From contig CALAJT010000037.1 of assembly GCA_937923145.1 (NCBI GenBank), positions 1 through 56,813 of the forward strand: a DNA stretch of 56,813 nucleotides. The letters run 5' to 3'. This document shows positions 44,260-53,457 of this stretch, one piece after another; position 1 is the first letter of the stretch; every line of letters begins with the position of its first letter. This stretch comes from an uncultured Rubritalea sp. (GTDB lineage: Bacteria; Verrucomicrobiota; Verrucomicrobiia; Verrucomicrobiales; Akkermansiaceae). Below the pieces are notes generated by a model. The model searched no databases and had not been told where the DNA came from. It saw nothing but the letters and a program-made list of their open reading frames with translations. A program made the position numbers and the translations under genes.

Positions 44260-45714
44260 CTAGTTTAAAGGCTGATAGTTAGTCGGTTCTTCGGTGATGG
44301 TGATGTCGTGTGCGTGGGACTCGCGGAGGCCACCAGCAGTGATTTGAGTGAATGTAGCTCGCTCACGAAGTTGATCCAGAGTGTCTGCACCGACATAGCC
44401 GAGACCTGATCTGAGACCTCCCATTAGCTGGAAGATTACGTCGGAAAGTGGTCCTTTATATGGGACACGACCTTCGACTCCTTCCGCGACCATTTTACCT
44501 GAGGCATTCTGGCTGTAGCGATCTTTAGACCCCTTACGCATTGCTCCTAGGGAGCCCATACCACGGTATGACTTGAATCGGCGACCTTGGAAGTGAACCA
44601 TATTGCCTGGAGACTCACGAGTTCCTGCAAGGATAGATCCGAGCATGACTAAGTCTGCTCCTGCGGCGATCGCTTTTACTACATCGCCTGAATAGCGGAT
44701 ACCACCATCTGCGATGACAGCTACACCTTTATCACGGCAGTAATCAGCTACGTTTTGAATCGCGGTGAACTGAGGCATTCCTACACCTGCTACAACACGT
44801 GTAGTACAGATTGAGCCGGGTCCTACGCCTACCTTGACAGCTGAAGCGCCGGCATTCACCAGGTCTTCTGCTCCTTGACGAGTGACTACATTCCCAGCGA
44901 CGATAGGTGTATCACCTAATGCACGAAGAGTAGTGATAACATCCATCACGCGGCTAGTGTGACCAGTAGCAGCATCGATAAAGAGCGCGTCCGCACCAGC
45001 TGCGATAAGTGCCTGAGCACGTTCTACACACTCTGGTCCAGGTCCTACAGCAGCACCACATCTTAGGCGACCTTTAGAGTCTTTAGCGGCATTAGTGAAA
45101 AGTAGACGCTTCTCTATATCTGCTCCAGTAATGAGTCCAGCTAGAGTGCCGTCGCCGTTTACAAGAGGGAGTTTTTCGATACGGTTTATGTAGAGAATTC
45201 TACGAGCTTCTTCGATCGTAGTATTTGCAGGAGCAGTAATGAGTCTCTCCATAGGAGTCATCACCTCGGAGACCTTGCGAGTCTCGTTAGCACTGTGTCT
45301 TACGTCGCGCTCTGTGACCATGCCTTCCAGAATTCGGCCTTCGCCAACTACTGGAAATCCTGCGAAACCTTCATCATTCATGATCTGGCGGATCTCTGCT
45401 ACCACCATATTTTTATTCACTGTGTATGGGTCATAAATAACGGCATTCTCGGAGCGTTTCACTTTAGAAACCATCGCTGCTTGCTCTGCTATCGTGTTAT
45501 TACGATGAATAACGCCTATGCCGCCCTCGCGTGCCAGAGCCATAGCTAATTCTGACTCAGAAACTGAGTCCATGGCTGCAGAAACAACTGGGATATTAAG
45601 CCCAATATTTTTCGTAAGCCACGAGTTTATCTTCGTCTCGTTGGGGATCACATCACTGTGCTGCGGAACGAGGAGAACGTCGTCAAATGAAAGTCCTAGA
45701 GAAATCTCTGCCAT
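44260..45714 (-). CDS. guaB: Inosine-5'-monophosphate dehydrogenase
   Basis: Oxidises IMP to XMP with NAD, the first committed GMP step. The 484-residue TIM barrel carries a CBS pair (about 90-200), the active-site loop [18 protein letters not shown], and the mobile flap ending [10 protein letters not shown]. Upstream, TATAAT-like sequence (TAGAGTATAAT on the minus strand, near 45770) probably gives a leader of about 50 nt. guaA follows 34 nt later. Confidence 0.98.
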   Translation of the reverse strand: MAEISLGLSFDDVLLVPQHSDVIPNETKINSWLTKNIGLNIPVVSAAMDSVSESELAMALAREGGIGVIHRNNTIAEQAAMVSKVKRSENAVIYDPYTVNKNMVVAEIRQIMNDEGFAGFPVVGEGRILEGMVTERDVRHSANETRKVSEVMTPMERLITAPANTTIEEARRILYINRIEKLPLVNGDGTLAGLITGADIEKRLLFTNAAKDSKGRLRCGAAVGPGPECVERAQALIAAGADALFIDAATGHTSRVMDVITTLRALGDTPIVAGNVVTRQGAEDLVNAGASAVKVGVGPGSICTTRVVAGVGMPQFTAIQNVADYCRDKGVAVIADGGIRYSGDVVKAIAAGADLVMLGSILAGTRESPGNMVHFQGRRFKSYRGMGSLGAMRKGSKDRYSQNASGKMVAEGVEGRVPYKGPLSDVIFQLMGGLRSGLGYVGADTLDQLRERATFTQITAGGLRESHAHDITITEEPTNYQPLN

Positions 45715-45863
45715 GTGGGAGAAAAGACGAAGAAGTGTGTTTTGGCAAGTCTAAAGAAAATGAAATTATACTCTAAATCTCATTTTATAAGCCTCTATCT
45801 ATGTTACAAAAATTCTATAATATTGACTTCCCAGAAAGCGATAATCCATTCAATATACAAATT

Positions 45864-46895
45864 ATGGCAGAACGTAGAATACTCGAAGTTTCGAATCTCA
45901 CAACTCGTTTTCACACACGTAATGGTATAGTCCACGCAGTGGAAGACGTTTCCTTCGGTGTCGATAAAGGCCAGACGCTTGGTATCGTGGGTGAGTCAGG
46001 TTCTGGAAAGTCTGTAACTTGCTATTCTTTATTAGGACTCATACCCCAGCCTCCAGGAAAAATTCATTCTGGCAAAGCTATATTTGATGGCACTGATCTA
46101 CTACAGGCATCGAATAAACAACTTCGCAAGATTCGTGGTAAGCGTGTATCGATGATCTTTCAAGATCCAATGACCTCACTCAACCCATACCTCAAGATCT
46201 CTACTCAACTCACTGAGCCATTAGAAATACATGAGGGAGTTAAGGGCAAAGAAGCTCTTCATAGAGCTATTGACGCTCTAGCTGAGGTAGGTATCCCTGA
46301 GCCGGAGAAGCGCATTAATTCTTATCCACATGAATTTTCAGGCGGAATGCGCCAGCGCGTCATGATTGCTATGGCACTCATAACTCGTCCTGAGCTTTTG
46401 ATATGCGATGAGCCCACTACTGCTCTCGATGTAACTATTCAGAAGCAAGTGCTTGATCTTATCAAAGACCGCCAGAATGAACTAGGCACTGCAGTTATTC
46501 TAATCACACACGACCTCACTGTCGTGAAGCAGGCATGTGATGAAGTAAATGTGATGTACTCTGGACGTATCGTAGAAAACGCTCCAGCAGACATACTCTT
46601 CAAATCACCAAAGCATGCTTATACACGGGCATTATTAAAATCTATTCCTGCGACACACCAGAAGGGGGAGCTGCTCTATACTATACCAGGCTTACCGCCT
46701 GTGCTTACTGATCTCCCTGAGGGTTGTGCATTTTCTGCTAGAAACACGCTTGGTGATGCATCTCTTTGCACTAAGGATAATCATCCAGCACTGGTCGAAA
46801 TAGCGCCACTGCACTATGTTCAGGACTGCCCTGGCTGCCTAGCTAGCTCACCGAATACCAAGCAAGAAAAAGCACCCGCATTAGCGGATGCTTAA
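45864..46895 (+). CDS. OppD/DppD-like peptide ABC transporter ATPase
   Basis: A 343-residue ATPase of the oligopeptide/dipeptide importer class. Walker [13 protein letters not shown], signature [14 protein letters not shown], Walker [14 protein letters not shown], and the C-terminal peptide-importer extension with [19 protein letters not shown] and Cys residues for an iron-sulfur-like cluster (CTKD, CPGCL). The frame is open to an ATG at 45801, but [16 protein letters not shown] at 45864 is the family start. No permease, OppF or binding-protein gene is adjacent, so it is an orphan component. Confidence 0.9.
   Translation: MAERRILEVSNLTTRFHTRNGIVHAVEDVSFGVDKGQTLGIVGESGSGKSVTCYSLLGLIPQPPGKIHSGKAIFDGTDLLQASNKQLRKIRGKRVSMIFQDPMTSLNPYLKISTQLTEPLEIHEGVKGKEALHRAIDALAEVGIPEPEKRINSYPHEFSGGMRQRVMIAMALITRPELLICDEPTTALDVTIQKQVLDLIKDRQNELGTAVILITHDLTVVKQACDEVNVMYSGRIVENAPADILFKSPKHAYTRALLKSIPATHQKGELLYTIPGLPPVLTDLPEGCAFSARNTLGDASLCTKDNHPALVEIAPLHYVQDCPGCLASSPNTKQEKAPALADA
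46865..46892 (-). terminator. Minus-strand terminator inside the 3' end of the OppD-like gene
   Basis: AGCACCCGC (46871-46879) pairs with GCGGATGCT (46884-46892) with one mismatch, followed on the minus strand by TTTTTC. It would end the cytochrome-LRR transcript after its stop codon at 46936, but it lies within the last codons of the convergent OppD-like gene. Confidence 0.6.
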
Positions 46896-46935
46896 AAGCT
46901 TCAAGTTAACTCTCTCAAAGTTTACTTATAGAAAA

Positions 46936-48588
46936 TTACTTAGCTGTCGTAGATGGAACTCCGAGGAGGACTTCTGGAGTAGAATCTAGCACTAGATTTC
47001 CATCTTTATCTTTCACAGGCTCTGTTCCGTCTTCTTTCGCTTTAGCGATGACCTTAGATTCTTCTCTCTCTATAAGCTTAGCTAGTAACGCCTCAGCTCC
47101 CGCATCAGTAGCTTTACTACTCCAGAGGTAGACTTTCTCTAAAGTTGGGTGCGCCTGCAGCATCTGCAGACCTGAGTCGCTCACCATGGTCCCGTAGAGA
47201 TTTAGCTTTTCGAGCGCGGGTAGCTCCGCAATTGTATTCATCGCTTCATCAGAGACTTTAGTTTCATTGAGCTTCAGACTTTTAAGACCAGTGAAGCCTT
47301 TCAGCTTAGCTACGCCTGCATCTGTGATTACTGTAGATGAAAGATCTAGCTCAGCTATATCAGCTGCTATGTCACTTAGAATATCTAGATCTGCCTCAGT
47401 GAAGCTCTTACGGTAACTTACTGTAGTAAATGTAAGCGATGTATCTTCCTGAGATGAATAGCTTAGTGAGCCTGGAAACTTATTGTTAACGATAACCCAA
47501 GAACTTTTAATCCTCTCACGTGTAGCCGCAGATTTAGCTGCATACACTTCTTCTTGCTTTAACTTAGCCACTCTTATTGCTTCACGCTCCTCTGGAGTCT
47601 TTAGAGTAGCTATAGCTGCTGTGATTTCTACAGGGACTTTTACTTCGCTAATCTTAGTGTTTTCTGGAGCACCCATTTCGACCCACCATGTGAGAATAGC
47701 TTTCTCTTCTGGAGTGATCTGGGGCTTAGCTTTTGGCGGCATGTGCATGTCATCGTCAAGTGGAAGATCTAGTGAAGTTAGCATAAAACTCTCCTCAACA
47801 TCACCTGGCTCTATACAGATCTCATCTGATCCACCTTCCAGCATTGCTGCAAGGCTATCCATACGAAGGTCACCTTTCTGCTTATCTTCACCATGACAAC
47901 TGATACACTTGTTTTCTAAAATTGAGTGGACGATATTTGTGTATATAACAGGGTCAGTAACGATTGGCTTGTTATTCTCAGCTTCTCTCTCAGCTGCTAT
48001 CTTACTAGGTAAATGATTCAATGGATCTCCATGAGACATTTCACCACCTTCGTGACCTGCACTCATCATTGTCACACCAGTGACTGCGAGTAAAGGGAGG
48101 TAAGCCATTTTCATTACTTTAGCTCCTTTGATATCGGCAGTGTATTTTACCAAGAAGGTAATAATCATTAGGACAGTAAAAATCACACCGTCCCTCTTAT
48201 GATCTGCAATCGTTTCCTCATTATACCCACCTGTCAAATACCAGAAATAACCTAGCACAACAGCCAGTACAGCAGTCGCCGCTGCAAATGCTACTGCAAG
48301 AGTAGTCTTGGGTTTGTATTTCCCTTTAGTAACAAGACCCAACCCCTCCATACAAAACACTAACATTAGCGCTCCAATTGGCAGGTGAAGTAGCAATGGA
48401 TGAAATCTTCCTAGAAAGTTAATCCAAAGTCCACCAGTCTCAGCAGTCTTAGGGTCTGCAATGCCTGGTGACCCCATTAGAGGCATACATGCTACAAGGA
48501 TGGCGACGATTAATCCGATAATTAGCACTACATTGTAATACTTCTTTTCTAATGGAACATCGGTGGAATTCTCTAATTTATTATTCAT
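46936..48588 (-). CDS. DUF2231-like membrane protein fused to cytochrome c and leucine-rich repeats
   Basis: A 550-residue protein. N-terminal membrane segments (about 20-38, 62-85, 95-120, 133-150, 160-178) include RFHPLLLHLPIGALML, as in DUF2231 heme-membrane proteins. A periplasmic planctomycete-type cytochrome c domain follows with heme motif CISCH (228-232) and probable Met ligand in MHMPP (281-285). The C-terminal third has LRRs (ELDLSSTVITDAGVAKLKGF, then LKSLKLNETKVSDEAM). This fusion is typical of Planctomycetes and Verrucomicrobia; electron-transfer partners are unknown. A terminator candidate lies in the convergent gene. Confidence 0.85.
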   Translation of the reverse strand: MNNKLENSTDVPLEKKYYNVVLIIGLIVAILVACMPLMGSPGIADPKTAETGGLWINFLGRFHPLLLHLPIGALMLVFCMEGLGLVTKGKYKPKTTLAVAFAAATAVLAVVLGYFWYLTGGYNEETIADHKRDGVIFTVLMIITFLVKYTADIKGAKVMKMAYLPLLAVTGVTMMSAGHEGGEMSHGDPLNHLPSKIAAEREAENNKPIVTDPVIYTNIVHSILENKCISCHGEDKQKGDLRMDSLAAMLEGGSDEICIEPGDVEESFMLTSLDLPLDDDMHMPPKAKPQITPEEKAILTWWVEMGAPENTKISEVKVPVEITAAIATLKTPEEREAIRVAKLKQEEVYAAKSAATRERIKSSWVIVNNKFPGSLSYSSQEDTSLTFTTVSYRKSFTEADLDILSDIAADIAELDLSSTVITDAGVAKLKGFTGLKSLKLNETKVSDEAMNTIAELPALEKLNLYGTMVSDSGLQMLQAHPTLEKVYLWSSKATDAGAEALLAKLIEREESKVIAKAKEDGTEPVKDKDGNLVLDSTPEVLLGVPSTTAK

Positions 48589-48660
48589 AAGGTTAATGTT
48601 GCTATATATACTAGGAGTTTAATTTAATCTTTCAACTCTCTAATTTAAAATAAATTTATC

Positions 48661-48712
48661 ATACTGATTTTATCAGTATTAAAAAAAAGAGCAGATCCGG
48701 AGATCTGCTCTT
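48661..48712 (-). terminator. Terminator of the TorF-like porin gene plus second small hairpin
   Basis: An 11-bp stem, AAGAGCAGATC (48687-48697) and GATCTGCTCTT (48702-48712), is followed on the minus strand by a run of T. A second 8-bp hairpin (ATACTGAT/ATCAGTAT, 48661-48679) lies just beyond. Confidence 0.85.
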
Positions 48713-48746
48713 AAAAAGTTAAGTTAAAACTTAGGTCGGTATCAGA

Positions 48747-49484
48747 TTAGAATGATACTGAAAAGTTTACACCACCTACGAACTCATTGCTTTCTGCTTT
48801 ACCAGCAGTAGTCTCTAGCTCGTCTAACTCCCACACCTGTGCGACGTAAGGAGAAAGTGTAGCATTTCCGAATGGAATGTCGTAAGAAGCTGTAAGAGTA
48901 GCGTGTGAGAAACCGCTCTGCTCTACAAGGTAACCTACTGTAAGACCGAGGTTGATTGAGTGACCGAAAATGTCATGTGACTTACCGATAGCTAGCTCTG
49001 TGTAGCCGTCGTTGTCTGTCTCAACATCCCAGAAGTATGTAAGGCTAGTGTCAAGTCCGAATAGAGACTTACTAAGTCCGAATGTTACTTCCTGTGCGTC
49101 GTCTCCGTCGTTGAAGTTATTGTAGTGGATATATCCAACAGTAGCTGTAGCGAAACCGAGGTCTTTTGCAACTGCACCGTATAGGTCTAGCTCGTCTACG
49201 TTAGTTCCACGAGTAGGACCATCTTCCATAGATGCATACCAAGCACCTGCACTCACGTCGAGTCCAGCAACTTGTGTTGCAACGTCGAGTTGAGTTGTGA
49301 TCATATCGTTACCGAGGTTGATACCACGGAAATTATATACGTTATGGTAACCAGTAGCAAGCGTTCCGATTGAAGCAGCAGCTGGTGCTGATGTCGGTGC
49401 GATTGGCACTGTGAAATCTCCGGCTACTGCGCTTGAAGCTGCAAGTAGTCCGCCTGTTATTGTTGTAATTACTAATTTTTGCAT
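48747..49484 (-). CDS. TorF-family putative outer-membrane porin
   Basis: A 245-residue protein with a signal peptide (cleavage after AVAG) and repeated amphipathic strands (LDLYGAVAKDLGFATATVGY and similar), ending in FVGGVNFSVSF with a C-terminal Phe. This fits the TorF/Gcw_chp family of small porin-like barrels. The strand NVYNFRGINLGNDMITTQLD near the N-terminus is the family hallmark. It is transcribed divergently from the metal importer operon, with a promoter right at its start and a shared dyad 97 nt upstream. Role in metal passage is only suggested by the context. Confidence 0.85.
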   Translation of the reverse strand: MQKLVITTITGGLLAASSAVAGDFTVPIAPTSAPAAASIGTLATGYHNVYNFRGINLGNDMITTQLDVATQVAGLDVSAGAWYASMEDGPTRGTNVDELDLYGAVAKDLGFATATVGYIHYNNFNDGDDAQEVTFGLSKSLFGLDTSLTYFWDVETDNDGYTELAIGKSHDIFGHSINLGLTVGYLVEQSGFSHATLTASYDIPFGNATLSPYVAQVWELDELETTAGKAESNEFVGGVNFSVSF

Positions 49485-49494
49485 AGCGAGTATC

Positions 49495-49523
49495 TAAATA
49501 ATAATAGACTAACCTTTTGTCAA
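49495..49523 (-). promoter_or_regulatory. Putative promoter of the TorF-like porin gene
   Basis: On the minus strand TTGACA (49518-49523) and TATTTA (49495-49500) are 17 nt apart. The ATG at 49482-49484 begins 10 nt after the -10 box, so the leader would be only 3-4 nt. Confidence 0.6.
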
Positions 49524-49580
49524 CAAAAACTATCTAAAAAAAAAGGTGTCTCATTTGTCTTTTTTCACTAATAGATCCAT

Positions 49581-49601
49581 TATTGCAATTAACTTGCAAT
49601 A
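49581..49601. promoter_or_regulatory. 21-bp perfect dyad, candidate Fur/Zur/Mur-family operator
   Basis: TATTGCAA and TTGCAATA are separated by TTAAC. Its right half (TTGCAA, 49594-49599) would be the -35 box of the plus-strand promoter with TAGCTT at 49617-49622, spacing 17. It lies between the divergent porin and metal importer operon. Fur-family metalloregulators use AT-rich dyads of similar size; the exact regulator is unknown. Confidence 0.55.
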
Positions 49602-49661
49602 GGGATAGTAGAGCGATAGCTTTGGCTAAACCTAGCTAATCACTAATTAATCATACTTCAT

Positions 49662-50129
49662 ATGAAAGGCTCGCCTATACTTTCAACTATCACTGCTACT
49701 CTTTTGATGGCTGGAGCCTACTTATGGTTACATCTTTCACTGTATTCTTCTCCCAGTCATGTAAATCAAGGCAATGGGGATGCCAATGAGGATGATCAGG
49801 AATCTAATCTTTCTGAAAATATGATCGCTTACTACATAGAAGCTCATTTTTCCACTCCACCTAGCAAGTTCGTTTTAACACACCCAGTCTCTGGAAAAGT
49901 TATCGTGAACGAATCAACTCTAACAGACAATGAGTGGTCAGGAGAAATCATGCTTTCTAAAGAAGAGACCGTGGAACTAAATATTCGCGTATTATGGAAG
50001 GAGAATTCCAGTGATCTGCAGAATTTCATCCAGCTCATACTCTCCCCTGATCAAATGGAAGACTCTAGCGTCACTCTAAGAAATGATGGAGAGATAGATT
50101 CAACAGCAACATTCCAACTCAGAAAATAA
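49662..50129 (+). CDS. Small membrane-anchored periplasmic protein of the metal importer operon
   Basis: A 155-residue protein with an N-terminal membrane anchor or uncleaved signal (about 8-28), an acidic linker (GNGDANEDDQESN), and a compact, beta-rich domain to the end (KFVLTHPVSGKVIVNE, EIMLSKEETVELNIRVLW). It has no resemblance to ZnuA/MntC-type binding proteins. No family is recognised. It is the first gene of the operon, 8 nt before the ATPase gene, and directly downstream of the dyad operator, which suggests a role linked to metal import. Confidence 0.7.
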   Translation: MKGSPILSTITATLLMAGAYLWLHLSLYSSPSHVNQGNGDANEDDQESNLSENMIAYYIEAHFSTPPSKFVLTHPVSGKVIVNESTLTDNEWSGEIMLSKEETVELNIRVLWKENSSDLQNFIQLILSPDQMEDSSVTLRNDGEIDSTATFQLRK

Positions 50130-50137
50130 TCGAGACT

Positions 50138-50941
50138 ATGATCACCTCACCTATAACATCCGAGCACGCTCAGCATAAGAATGGGCATGACCACTCCTGC
50201 TGTGCTCATCACAGCTCGCACCACGATCTCATCATATCAGACCTCACTGTTAGGTATCGTGACATCGATGCTTTAAAAGATATTTCATTCGACACCTCAT
50301 GCGGTAATCGACTAGCTCTGATCGGTCCTAATGGAGCGGGTAAATCCACTCTGTTAAAAGCGATCGCAGGATTAGTTAGGAAAAAATCAGGTACTATCGA
50401 GTGGAGAGGCACATCGATAAAGCATTGGTCATCCGAATTTGCTTACTTACCCCAGAGAGAAGAAGTGGACTGGAATTTCCCTATCACTGTTAGAGGACTA
50501 GTAGAAATGGGACGCTATCCACAGGTAGGAATTTGGAAGAAGTTTTCTAACAAAGATGCCGAAGCTGTAGACAGAGCTATCGAGTCACTAGATCTCGTAG
50601 AACTTCAAGACAGACAGATCAAGCAGCTCTCAGGCGGTCAGCAGCAGCGAGCCTTCATAGCTAGAGCCGTAGCTCAGGAAGCACATGTCCTTTTACTCGA
50701 TGAACCATTCAATGGACTCGACCGCACAGCTACTAAAACTCTTAGAAATCTATTAATTAAACTAGCGTCTGAAGGGCGACTAATCATAGCTTCTCATCAC
50801 GATATAAACACCGCTAAATCACTCTTCAATCAAGTGCTGCTTCTCAATACAGAGACGGTTTCATTCGGTAAGAGCGATGATTTACTCAATGAGGAAATGT
50901 TAGAGAGGACATTTCTAACAACCAATAACAAGAAAGACTGA
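50138..50941 (+). CDS. Metal ABC transporter ATP-binding protein (Zn/Mn type) with His-rich N-terminus
   Basis: A 267-residue ATPase of the ZnuC/MntB-like class. Walker A GPNGAGKSTLLKAIAGL, signature QLSGGQQQRAFIARA, Walker B LLLDEPFNGLD. The motif YLPQREEVDWNFPITV after the Q-loop is typical for Mn/Zn importers. In front of the ATPase core there is a His- and Cys-rich stretch (EHAQHKNGHDHSCCAHHSSH) that could bind metal. The permease gene follows with one base between stop and ATG. Zn and Mn cannot be told apart from sequence. Confidence 0.92.
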   Translation: MITSPITSEHAQHKNGHDHSCCAHHSSHHDLIISDLTVRYRDIDALKDISFDTSCGNRLALIGPNGAGKSTLLKAIAGLVRKKSGTIEWRGTSIKHWSSEFAYLPQREEVDWNFPITVRGLVEMGRYPQVGIWKKFSNKDAEAVDRAIESLDLVELQDRQIKQLSGGQQQRAFIARAVAQEAHVLLLDEPFNGLDRTATKTLRNLLIKLASEGRLIIASHHDINTAKSLFNQVLLLNTETVSFGKSDDLLNEEMLERTFLTTNNKKD

Positions 50942-50942
50942 G

Positions 50943-51800
50943 ATGAGCTTCTTCACTAACATAGCAGCTATCGAGATGAGCAATCTAGTCCTCGCTCCGC
51001 TTATCGCCGCCACCGTAATTGGATTTGCCAATGGTTTCTTTAGTGGCTTCGTGAATCTAAGGCGTAATGCGCTTTCTGTATCCGCACTCTCACATACTAT
51101 GCTACCAGGTATTGCTGTAGCAGTTCTAATCACTCAGGAGCTTACTCAGGCGAATGCTTTTATCGGAGCACTCTTTGCATGTATACTAGTAGGGCTCGGA
51201 TCGGTATTAGTAAGTAGAAACTCTCGTATTCCAGAGGGAACGGCTCTTGCCGTTCTTTACACCTCTGCTTTTGCTGGTGGAGTAGCTCTATTACCTCACT
51301 TACCTATCGTAGCATCCTTGCACGATTGGCTATTCGGTGACATTGCACTTATCTCTAGAACTGATCTCAACTTGATCTTCATCATCTCCACACTAAGTCT
51401 AATCCTATCTAATCTTTTCATGCGCCCTCTCCTTCTTACAATGTTCGAGCCAAATGTAGCAGCTGCTCAGGGTGTCCCTGTTAGAGCGATGCAGTATCTC
51501 ATCTTTACTCTACTAATCCTCATGCTAGTAGCCTCGCTCCAAGCAGTGGGCTGCGTACTTTCGGTATCACTACTGGTAGCACCTTCTGCTATCATGCTTT
51601 TATTTACTGACAGCACTCAGAAGATATTTTGGGGTGGAGCCATTGTCGGCGCGCTATCAGGAGCTGGTGGCGTCTTATTCTCTCAGTTGATCGATATCCA
51701 GTCTGGTCAAGCCATCGTCATTTTGCTAGGTATCCTGTTTCTCTTATCCTTCATCCTCAGCCCACGCTATGGAATACTAAAAGGCTTGATTAAAGCGTAA
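50943..51800 (+). CDS. Metal ABC transporter permease (Zn/Mn type)
   Basis: A 285-residue ABC-3 family permease with about eight membrane segments. The family pattern is readable: GFFSGFVNLRRNALSVSALS at the N-terminus, then the PEGTALAVLYTSAFAGGVAL helix, and the ABC-3 block with GCVLSVSLLVAPSAIMLL. It follows the ATPase gene immediately and precedes the fluoride-channel gene by 6 nt. The usual third component, a ZnuA/MntC solute-binding protein, is not encoded nearby. Confidence 0.93.
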   Translation: MSFFTNIAAIEMSNLVLAPLIAATVIGFANGFFSGFVNLRRNALSVSALSHTMLPGIAVAVLITQELTQANAFIGALFACILVGLGSVLVSRNSRIPEGTALAVLYTSAFAGGVALLPHLPIVASLHDWLFGDIALISRTDLNLIFIISTLSLILSNLFMRPLLLTMFEPNVAAAQGVPVRAMQYLIFTLLILMLVASLQAVGCVLSVSLLVAPSAIMLLFTDSTQKIFWGGAIVGALSGAGGVLFSQLIDIQSGQAIVILLGILFLLSFILSPRYGILKGLIKA

Positions 51801-51806
51801 CCTCAC

Positions 51807-52181
51807 ATGAATCACTTTCTTCTCATCTTTATCGGCAGCGGACTCGGTGCTACTGCTCGCTATGCAATATCGCTAGGTCTTCAGTCGCCGACCTCTAAAG
51901 CGCCTTACGGTATTCTCGCTTGTAACCTACTTGGTTGCCTAGCTATCGGCATCACATACGGATTAGTCAAAGCGCATCACCCTACTTGGATATCGCCTTT
52001 AGCAGTCACTGGATTTCTAGGAGGCTTCACCACCTTCTCCACCTTCGCTTTAGACTATCACAGGCTTATGAGCCAAGGCATGGTGAGCACTGCGATCATC
52101 TATATCCTAATCTCATTGATCGGAGGCTTGTTACTTTGCTATCTGGGTATGTCAGCAGCTAGTTCATTTTCTGCTGAGTAA
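51807..52181 (+). CDS. crcB: Fluoride ion channel Fluc/CrcB
   Basis: A 124-residue dual-topology fluoride exporter with four membrane segments. The hallmark FLGGFTTFSTFALDYHRL (about 70-87) holds the Phe box and the sodium-site region; GSGLGATARYAISLG is the conserved N-terminal motif. It is the last gene of the metal importer operon, 6 nt after the permease. No fluoride riboswitch was seen, as expected for an internal operon gene. Confidence 0.95.
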   Translation: MNHFLLIFIGSGLGATARYAISLGLQSPTSKAPYGILACNLLGCLAIGITYGLVKAHHPTWISPLAVTGFLGGFTTFSTFALDYHRLMSQGMVSTAIIYILISLIGGLLLCYLGMSAASSFSAE

Positions 52182-52187
52182 GATCAC

Positions 52188-52961
52188 TTACTTAAAGCGA
52201 TATGTCTTACTAGAAACATTCACATTAGGCGGCACTCTAGTTTTCTCAAAGGCATCATAACCTTGCTTTAAGTTCTGCCAAAATCCATACCACTGAGAGT
52301 TCTTAGATCGAGCCATGCGTTGCTCAGTCATTCTGAAAGGAAAACTATGCACTCTGAAAAATGGCTGATTTTTTTTCAACGCTGCATCACAGATTGTGTA
52401 AATTTCCTCTACGTAATAATCCGTCATCGCAAAGCACCCTACCGAAACTCGATTCCCGTGTACCATGAGCGCTGATCCTGTTCTCCCATAGGCTTTATCA
52501 TAAGTGTTCGGATAGCCCATATTGAAAGCTAGATGAAAGCGACTCTGCGGATTCATCCGACCTCTATTTACATAATAAAATCCCTCGGGAGCCTGCATAT
52601 CTCCCTCCTTCTGCTTCGGACCTAGACGACCAGACATGGCAGCTACTTTATACGTTTTAAAGAGCACAAATTTCTTCGTATGTGAATGCTGCACCCACAT
52701 TTCCATCTCGCGAGATTCTTTAAACAATCTTAGGTAGACAGGATTTCCTATAGCGATTCCTTTTCCTCGCATCTCAGCCGCAAGTCGCGGCTTCACACGT
52801 TGCGCTGCATCCGCAGCTCGCTTAGTTCCATTGGCATAGTCAGCGCGTGAAAGTTTAGATGGATTCGCCATAGCAGTATTAGGAATTCCAAGATTCATGA
52901 TAGTAAGAAATGTCCCTACGATCAAAGCGGTTGAAACACCTATGATTTTAAACTTTTTCAT
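52188..52961 (-). CDS. YafK/DpaA-like YkuD-domain protein
   Basis: A 257-residue exported protein with an N-terminal hydrophobic signal (about 5-30). The YkuD catalytic motif is HGNRVSVGC with His168 and Cys176, followed by FAMTDYYVEEIY, which is close to E. coli YafK (DpaA), the amidase that cuts Braun lipoprotein from peptidoglycan. An L,D-transpeptidase role is the alternative. It ends 6 nt from the convergent crcB stop. The upstream small secreted protein gene lies 25 nt away on the same strand. Confidence 0.85.
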   Translation of the reverse strand: MKKFKIIGVSTALIVGTFLTIMNLGIPNTAMANPSKLSRADYANGTKRAADAAQRVKPRLAAEMRGKGIAIGNPVYLRLFKESREMEMWVQHSHTKKFVLFKTYKVAAMSGRLGPKQKEGDMQAPEGFYYVNRGRMNPQSRFHLAFNMGYPNTYDKAYGRTGSALMVHGNRVSVGCFAMTDYYVEEIYTICDAALKKNQPFFRVHSFPFRMTEQRMARSKNSQWYGFWQNLKQGYDAFEKTRVPPNVNVSSKTYRFK

Positions 52962-52986
52962 TATGATTACTACGTATAGATCACTG

Positions 52987-53457
52987 CTACTTTATCAAAA
53001 ATTCATAAACCTGCTTAGCACTCGGAATCTTAAGCTCGCCTACTTCGCCCTTCTCATCTCCTACTACGAAAACCACGCGTGAAGTCGTTCCATGAGCCAC
53101 TACATTTACCAAGTATCTGCCAGGCTTCAGAGGTTTCTTATCCATCGTTTCATTCAGCTTTACTTGGTTCTGCTCATTTGCGAAATAGATAGCAGGCTGC
53201 TGCCCTTGCTCCATAACAGCCCCATTCGCCTTCACTGCGAAGGCGTTGACTATAAGCATCGGTGCCTTTTTCTCTATTTGTAGAAGAGCATCTGGCTTCA
53301 CGGGCTTGGCTATCACTGCAAAAAGAATGTTTCCTTTCTGCATCTCCGCCTTCTGCCCACCAATTGTCACGTCAAATGGATACAGCATCGGACGTTCAGC
53401 TAGCGCTTGCGATAGACCAAATATCAATAACATTGGGATCATTAGTAATTTCTTCAT
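52987..53457 (-). CDS. Small secreted protein of unknown function
   Basis: A 156-residue protein with a signal peptide (MKKLLMIPMLLIFGLSQALA) and a single compact domain with alternating beta segments (YPFDVTIGGQKAEMQKGNIL; GRYLVNVVAHGTTSRVVFVV). No named family is recognised. It is upstream of the YafK-like gene by 25 nt, so they probably share a transcript. A TATTTA box ends about 6 nt before its ATG, giving another short-leader candidate. Confidence 0.65.
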   Translation of the reverse strand: MKKLLMIPMLLIFGLSQALAERPMLYPFDVTIGGQKAEMQKGNILFAVIAKPVKPDALLQIEKKAPMLIVNAFAVKANGAVMEQGQQPAIYFANEQNQVKLNETMDKKPLKPGRYLVNVVAHGTTSRVVFVVGDEKGEVGELKIPSAKQVYEFLIK

